Assembly: GCF_029784165.1 (NCBI RefSeq)
Contig: NC_073694.1
Location: forward strand, 160,780,995-160,844,994
From: Wyeomyia smithii
Lineage: Eukaryota > Arthropoda > Insecta > Diptera > Culicidae
Direction of reading: 5' to 3'
DNA length: 64,000 nt
Below, one piece after another: positions 59,601-64,000 of this stretch (position 1 is its first letter; the number at the start of each line of letters is the position of its first letter). A model generated the notes under the pieces. That model had not been told where the DNA came from. It did not search any database and saw nothing but the letters and a program-made list of their open reading frames with translations. The position numbers were made by a program, and so were the translations under genes.

Positions 59601-61491
59601 GGCCCGGATAGAAATCTCTTTGATGATTGTTGGTTGGTTGACCCAGCAGGCAGGGCAGATCCCGTGTTGTTCCGGAATCACCACCTTTTTGCTTCCTCTA
59701 GCGTGAGCCAAGGGCTTCTAGTCAAGTGCCACCACGCTGTGCATAAAAACAAACATCAATTTCATCCCAGCACAGCAGCACAACAGTGTCATGACTGGTG
59801 TACACCTACAATGGAGGAAGCATATTTCTGTTTGATCAACACACGGCATTGATGTAAATCGAAGCGCACTGTTCCGGACAGTTGATACGATAGATGGTGT
59901 CCTGTGTGAATGGCTTTCACCGCATTGTACCCCGGATATAGATTCCAATGTGTAACCCTGCTTTGAATTATTGATGTTCAGATTATGTACTATTAAAATT
60001 TTATCCACCCGCTTGAATGGTACCAATTTGCGTTCAAAGAGCAGATACGAATTTCCATAATTGCATGCGGTGTTTGCTTGTACGAGTGTGTACATATGTT
60101 GGCCTACAAGACACGAATATAGCATAATCGATAACCATTTGCTGGAAACGGCCAACGGCCGCAATCGAACAACATCACCGTATCGGTAGCAGAGAGATTA
60201 GCAACTGGGGGCAGATTCTGAAAGGTGTGAAAAAGATCAGTGTTTTTGGTCAAAATTTTTAAATTGCATTGAACAGACACGAGCAGAAAAAAATATTTTA
60301 GATCAAATTTAGATTTATCCATTCTATTCCATTGCAAGTAGTGATGATTAAATATGATAAACTTTTTTGACAGTCCTATATCTTATAGAAATAAAAATCC
60401 AACAAATTACTAAAAATCATATTTTAATAACTTTTGAAACTTAAACTAAAGATTCGACTTCTTCCGACTGCTAGAGGACTCACGTTAGCTGAGTGCCAGA
60501 ATCATTTCTACAGATTTTTCTTTCTCATCAATATGGCCTGGCTAGTGACTTCGAAAGGGTTATTTGATTGCCACTCGATGGCGATGCGTACTTGGCGACT
60601 GCTCTAGATTACCACCCACTATTTGTTATTGAACTGACCTTAGTTGCTTTTCGTGGGAACAATTGTAAACGAGTCAGTTCCAGATACACCCAGAACCTAT
60701 CGGAAAAGATTCAACCACATTTTTAAGAAGATTCGTGATATGCTCGTGTGTGCATGCCTAAAAATTTATTCTTACGCCAGTTTGTGCTCGTGGACTGGTT
60801 TGGGGTGTGCATTTTACTCTACGAAGCGAAGTTCAGTACGGGGAACTCTCTCTTGCATCTTGCATCCTAATGGAATACAAACACCGTCCTGTAGCAGCGG
60901 GAATTGGTTTTCCCTATACCCTCGATTGGTCATTCCACAGTTTGCTTTGGGACTTCGAGTGCCGATGATGGCAACTGCAATGCCAAGTTTAGTTTACATT
61001 TACTCACATATCCATTCAACTTGGGTTCGAGTCTGGCGGAAACCTGTCTTTTAAGGGCCGTTCTTGAACCACAAGGTAAAATGTTGCCAAGTGTAAATTT
61101 TTGACGAATTGAGTGCTTTTTGTGACGTTCTCCATGCTCAGTTAAGTCACTTTCCTCTGAGATGCACCGATTTTCACCATTTGAGTGTCGAAGGAGTGGT
61201 CTAAAAGCCTCATTGAATTTAGTAATGATTGGACCTTCAGTTATAGGATTTGTAGAACTTATAGTTTATTCATCATGAAAATCACGGATATCCCGGAGAT
61301 TTCGGGACCGATTTAATAGAATTAGTGAATTCAATTGAAAAGGTGGTATTCCAAACGCTCCAACATTGGAAACCATAAAGATTGAGCGAGTGATAAGAAA
61401 TTTACGGAGAGCAATGAAGGTTCCATTTGTAATCATGTTTTTCAAAATACTTTCGAATGCTGTAAAAAAATTGACGTTTCAGTTTTTATGA
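56691..61491. other. Long stretch without recognised gene
   Basis: No family motif is found in any frame. Clusters of overlapping short frames on both strands lie at 58450-59180 and 59454-59852 but have no recognisable domain or splice context. 57550-57720 is rich in GCAG/AGCA words, a cryptic simple sequence. Probably host noncoding DNA. Confidence 0.4.
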
Positions 61492-61514
61492 TTAGAGACC
61501 CCAATTTGGGGTAT

Positions 61515-62900
61515 GAAAGTACAGTTCATCAACAACAAAAAAATACGTTCGATTTTGAGGACTATGGTGCAGTAATGATAGCCAAAATCTTATGCTTCAC
61601 TTTTTCGATTTTTATAGCTTTTGGGCAGATGTTTTATATAATACGTTCCAATTATGACTGGTTCGGCATTTTGTTAATAAACTTGAGACTATATATTGGT
61701 CAATATGGATAACTTTGTTTTTAAATTATTAAGGCTTTGTATGCATGAAACTTTGCCAATTTTTCTATTAAATAGGTAACATTCACATCGAAATGTCGTA
61801 TCCCCGAGCGTCTGCGTCGGTAGAAGGAAAAATAGCGGTCGTGCGTAATGCTTCGGTGTAAACCGCGTTTCCGGTTCGGGAGAGTTTTGCTCATATGAAC
61901 GTTTCCGAAGTTAAGTGATTTCGCGGAGTTTACCCAGATGCTTGTTCATGTCTCACCGAAGATTTCGTTCGGTCGATAAATATCGTGACTAACGAAAACG
62001 CGATGTATACCTTCCAAAGAATCGCGGCCAACGTGTACTCGAGATTAACAAATAGCTGGTTGCTACAAGTGGTAAAGGCTACTTCACGCGCGTCGTACGC
62101 AGAGGATCGCGGTGTTTGGCAAGAAAGATACTCATGGTTCGTTTCCGTAATAAGCGCGCATCATTTTTATATTCCGTTTTTCAGGTGTGTTTTTCGCGGG
62201 ATCGTTTTTTTAGAGCAGACGAAGTGAATACGAGAGACGTCGTTAGTCGATCTGTTATATTGAAAATATCCGGTTGACCGAACCTAGAGAGACTCCGTGT
62301 TTATACATTTCAAGTGGCCTATTTTTAGATAGATCAACAACGCGCAATAGCTTTCGGTATAAAGAGGATCACCTTACGAGGAGATATCCGATCATTTGAA
62401 GTTGTCTCGATTCGGTCAAAGATCCAGTATCCTTGCGTACGATTTATTGTTGCGGTGTTACATTTTCAAACTGAATAAGTTCGAATCGCATTATGAATAT
62501 CGTGGCGGATGTAATGAACTCAATGGCGCGACACTTGTTGTAAAGAACCCGACGCTCGAAATCAGCGCATCGTTCACCAAAACGAACCCTGCTGTATACC
62601 TTGCCTTTTCTCCAACATCCCAGTGATTTCTCGTGGAAGTGCAGAGGTGTTCTCGGCTTCCATAAAGCGAGTATCACGTCAACATTTTTCTATACAAACT
62701 CCTTCTTTGACCTGCATTCGGATGCGGCCGGCGCTGGTATTGCCTGATAAATATATTAAGGTCACCAGTTTTTACACATTGAGGATGCATGTTGGTCCCA
62801 AGCATCATCTATTGGTTCTCTGTGTAATTACTGCTGATCTGGCAATAACGGAGTAGCAACCGCGGGCGGTCAATCATGCTCATCATGCTCATGCTCATGC
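61515..62900. mobile_element. 1.39-kb insertion bounded by 23-bp perfect direct repeats
   Basis: The 23 bases at 61492-61514 recur exactly at 62901-62923 (core GACCCCAATTTGGGGTAT). The right end of the enclosed segment is a CATGCT-type simple repeat (62874-62900), like a LINE or SINE 3' tail. From about 61790 to 62880 the segment is less AT-rich than its surroundings, with many CG words. Short frames at 61985-62227 and 62396-62626 show no known domain. About 70 bp resemble 20781-20850, so the family is dispersed. It is best read as a 5'-truncated retroposon, plus strand, of unknown family. Confidence 0.62.
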
Positions 62901-62923
62901 TTAGAGACCCCAATTTGGGGTAT

Positions 62924-64000
62924 ACGTTCTTATCTGATTCAACAAAAAATCAAGTTTCAAGTCAGGCACACCGCTAGGTGGATTAATGCATGTTTCATCA
63001 ATGAAACCACAATGTTTTAGTAAAAAAAAGCCAAGAAGATGTTGACCGACTTGAGTGAAATGTATTGGTTTGGCAAATGCGGGTAATCAAGAAGATTGAA
63101 GAGAAAATACTTCGGATTGACGTTCGAATTAGAACCGGAAAGGCTATAGGAAATGTGATTGATTGGGGAAGCTTAATATTCATTCCGTGTTTGTTTGTGA
63201 TACCTGTTATCAGCACTTTTTTTCTCACGTATGCTGGTGTTTTTATGTGGCTTATACAGAAGAAGGAAAGAGAAACGAGCAGTCTTCAGTGCTAGTTGCC
63301 GCTGCGATATGTAGTTTCAATTGGATTTTGCAGTGAGGCAGTTGATTATATGATTTCGATGGTGGAGTTATAATGTAAAGTTAAAAACACTATTTAATTA
63401 TTCTCGTCGCAGAATTAAGGCTCATAGACAGCACAGAGTCACAGATTTCCTTACACTTTCTGAAAGCTTTGAACTGTTTTCGTAACTATCTGCGGCTTTG
63501 CAAACGAAAAAGAGCAATTTATGATCGAAAACGTTATGAACCCTATGGAAAAGTTGAAAATACTCTCGAAGTATGCTCATTAATATGATGTGTTTCTCAA
63601 ATATGAAAAAATGTCTTGGACATAATCAGCCTCTGGAATCACTTCATAAAAAGTATTTGGTATTTTTTTGATTTCTAGAAATTTCAAGAATCTTTCTGTC
63701 TTCATAAGTTTACTCACAACTGCTTAAGATTTCACTTTGATTTAAAAGTAATAAAAATATAACATTTTCATCTAAGTTTATATATTTATGTTAAAAGATA
63801 TGGTGTTTTTATGCCTAATTGTTGGCTTTTCCCCATCACCCACATTTCATGTAAACCATAGTGTTGGATGAAATAAATAAATAAATAAATATTTTCATCT
63901 CACTTTTAGGTAAATTAATTAAAAATCTATTCACTCAAAAGTTACCCTTTGAGAGCAACAAAAACTTTTTGAATACATTATAGCATTTAAATGGCATTTT
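62924..64000. other. Right edge of window
   Basis: An inverse fragment of the dispersed repeat start (CCGCTAGGTGGATTAAT, 62971-62987) lies at the left. A GAAATAAATAAATAAATAAA tract at 63870-63889 resembles RTE 3' tails, but no upstream coding remains were found. No gene is seen. Confidence 0.4.

Noticed and set aside
59454..59852. 132-codon frame as a host protein
   Set aside because: Nothing in the translation matches a family I know. The length is within chance expectation for 64 kb on six frames.

Overview
The window looks like gene-poor nuclear DNA of a mosquito, most likely a culicine such as Aedes (inference). It is AT-rich and holds long (TA)n and (CA)n microsatellites and layers of nested transposable elements. 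These include R1-clade, RTE-clade and Jockey-like LINEs, tRNA-headed SINEs, IS630/Tc1/mariner remnants of the DD37D and DD37E types, piggyBac-like and hAT-like MITEs, and a Gypsy-type retroelement with an env frame. I could not support any host protein gene, tRNA gene, rRNA gene or CRISPR array. The window could be intergenic or one large intron.

1-8.4 kb: a TIR element (356-1188) carrying a nested 8-bp-TSD hAT MITE (506-1117). Two decayed R1-clade copies follow. The first (1690-4620) was split by a 5'-truncated RTE element (3460-4252) that left a 12-bp target duplication. The second (4625-7560) was split by a 1.6-kb composite insertion. 8.4-15.7 kb: one almost complete 7.3-kb errantivirus-like Ty3/Gypsy element, with two LTRs differing at only three places, PBS, gag, pol, env and PPT. 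Its pol is frameshifted and its env carries one in-frame stop. It is the only stretch with long conserved protein-coding frames.

15.7-27.3 kb: a 1-kb TIR element, then a three-level nest (piggyBac-like MITE inside a SINE inside a MITE), a minus-strand R1 5' half, a nearly full-length but decayed RTE element with its own MITE insertion, and a deleted DD37D mariner-like copy with intact TIRs. 27.3-33.7 kb: mostly unique-looking noncoding DNA with a compact palindromic MITE and a local tandem duplication. 33.7-41.7 kb: very AT-rich long-inverted-repeat (foldback-like) elements, one split by a TA-flanked 757-bp TIR element, then a multimeric mosquito-type dispersed repeat.

41.7-64 kb: LINE remnants (41869-42376 and 55890-56690, minus strand), a 217-bp hAT MITE, a 1.76-kb nonautonomous hAT-like element with ACCCG-rich subterminal direct repeats and a 200-bp (TA)n core, a DD37E-type transposase pseudogene, a 1.68-kb near-palindrome with arms of about 0.73 kb, another foldback with a SINE in its spacer, and a 1.39-kb insertion bounded by 23-bp perfect direct repeats. 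The elements do not form a pathway. The interest lies in the insertion order that can be read from the nesting, and in the young but broken env-bearing retroelement. All homology calls rest on motif recognition by eye, without database searches.
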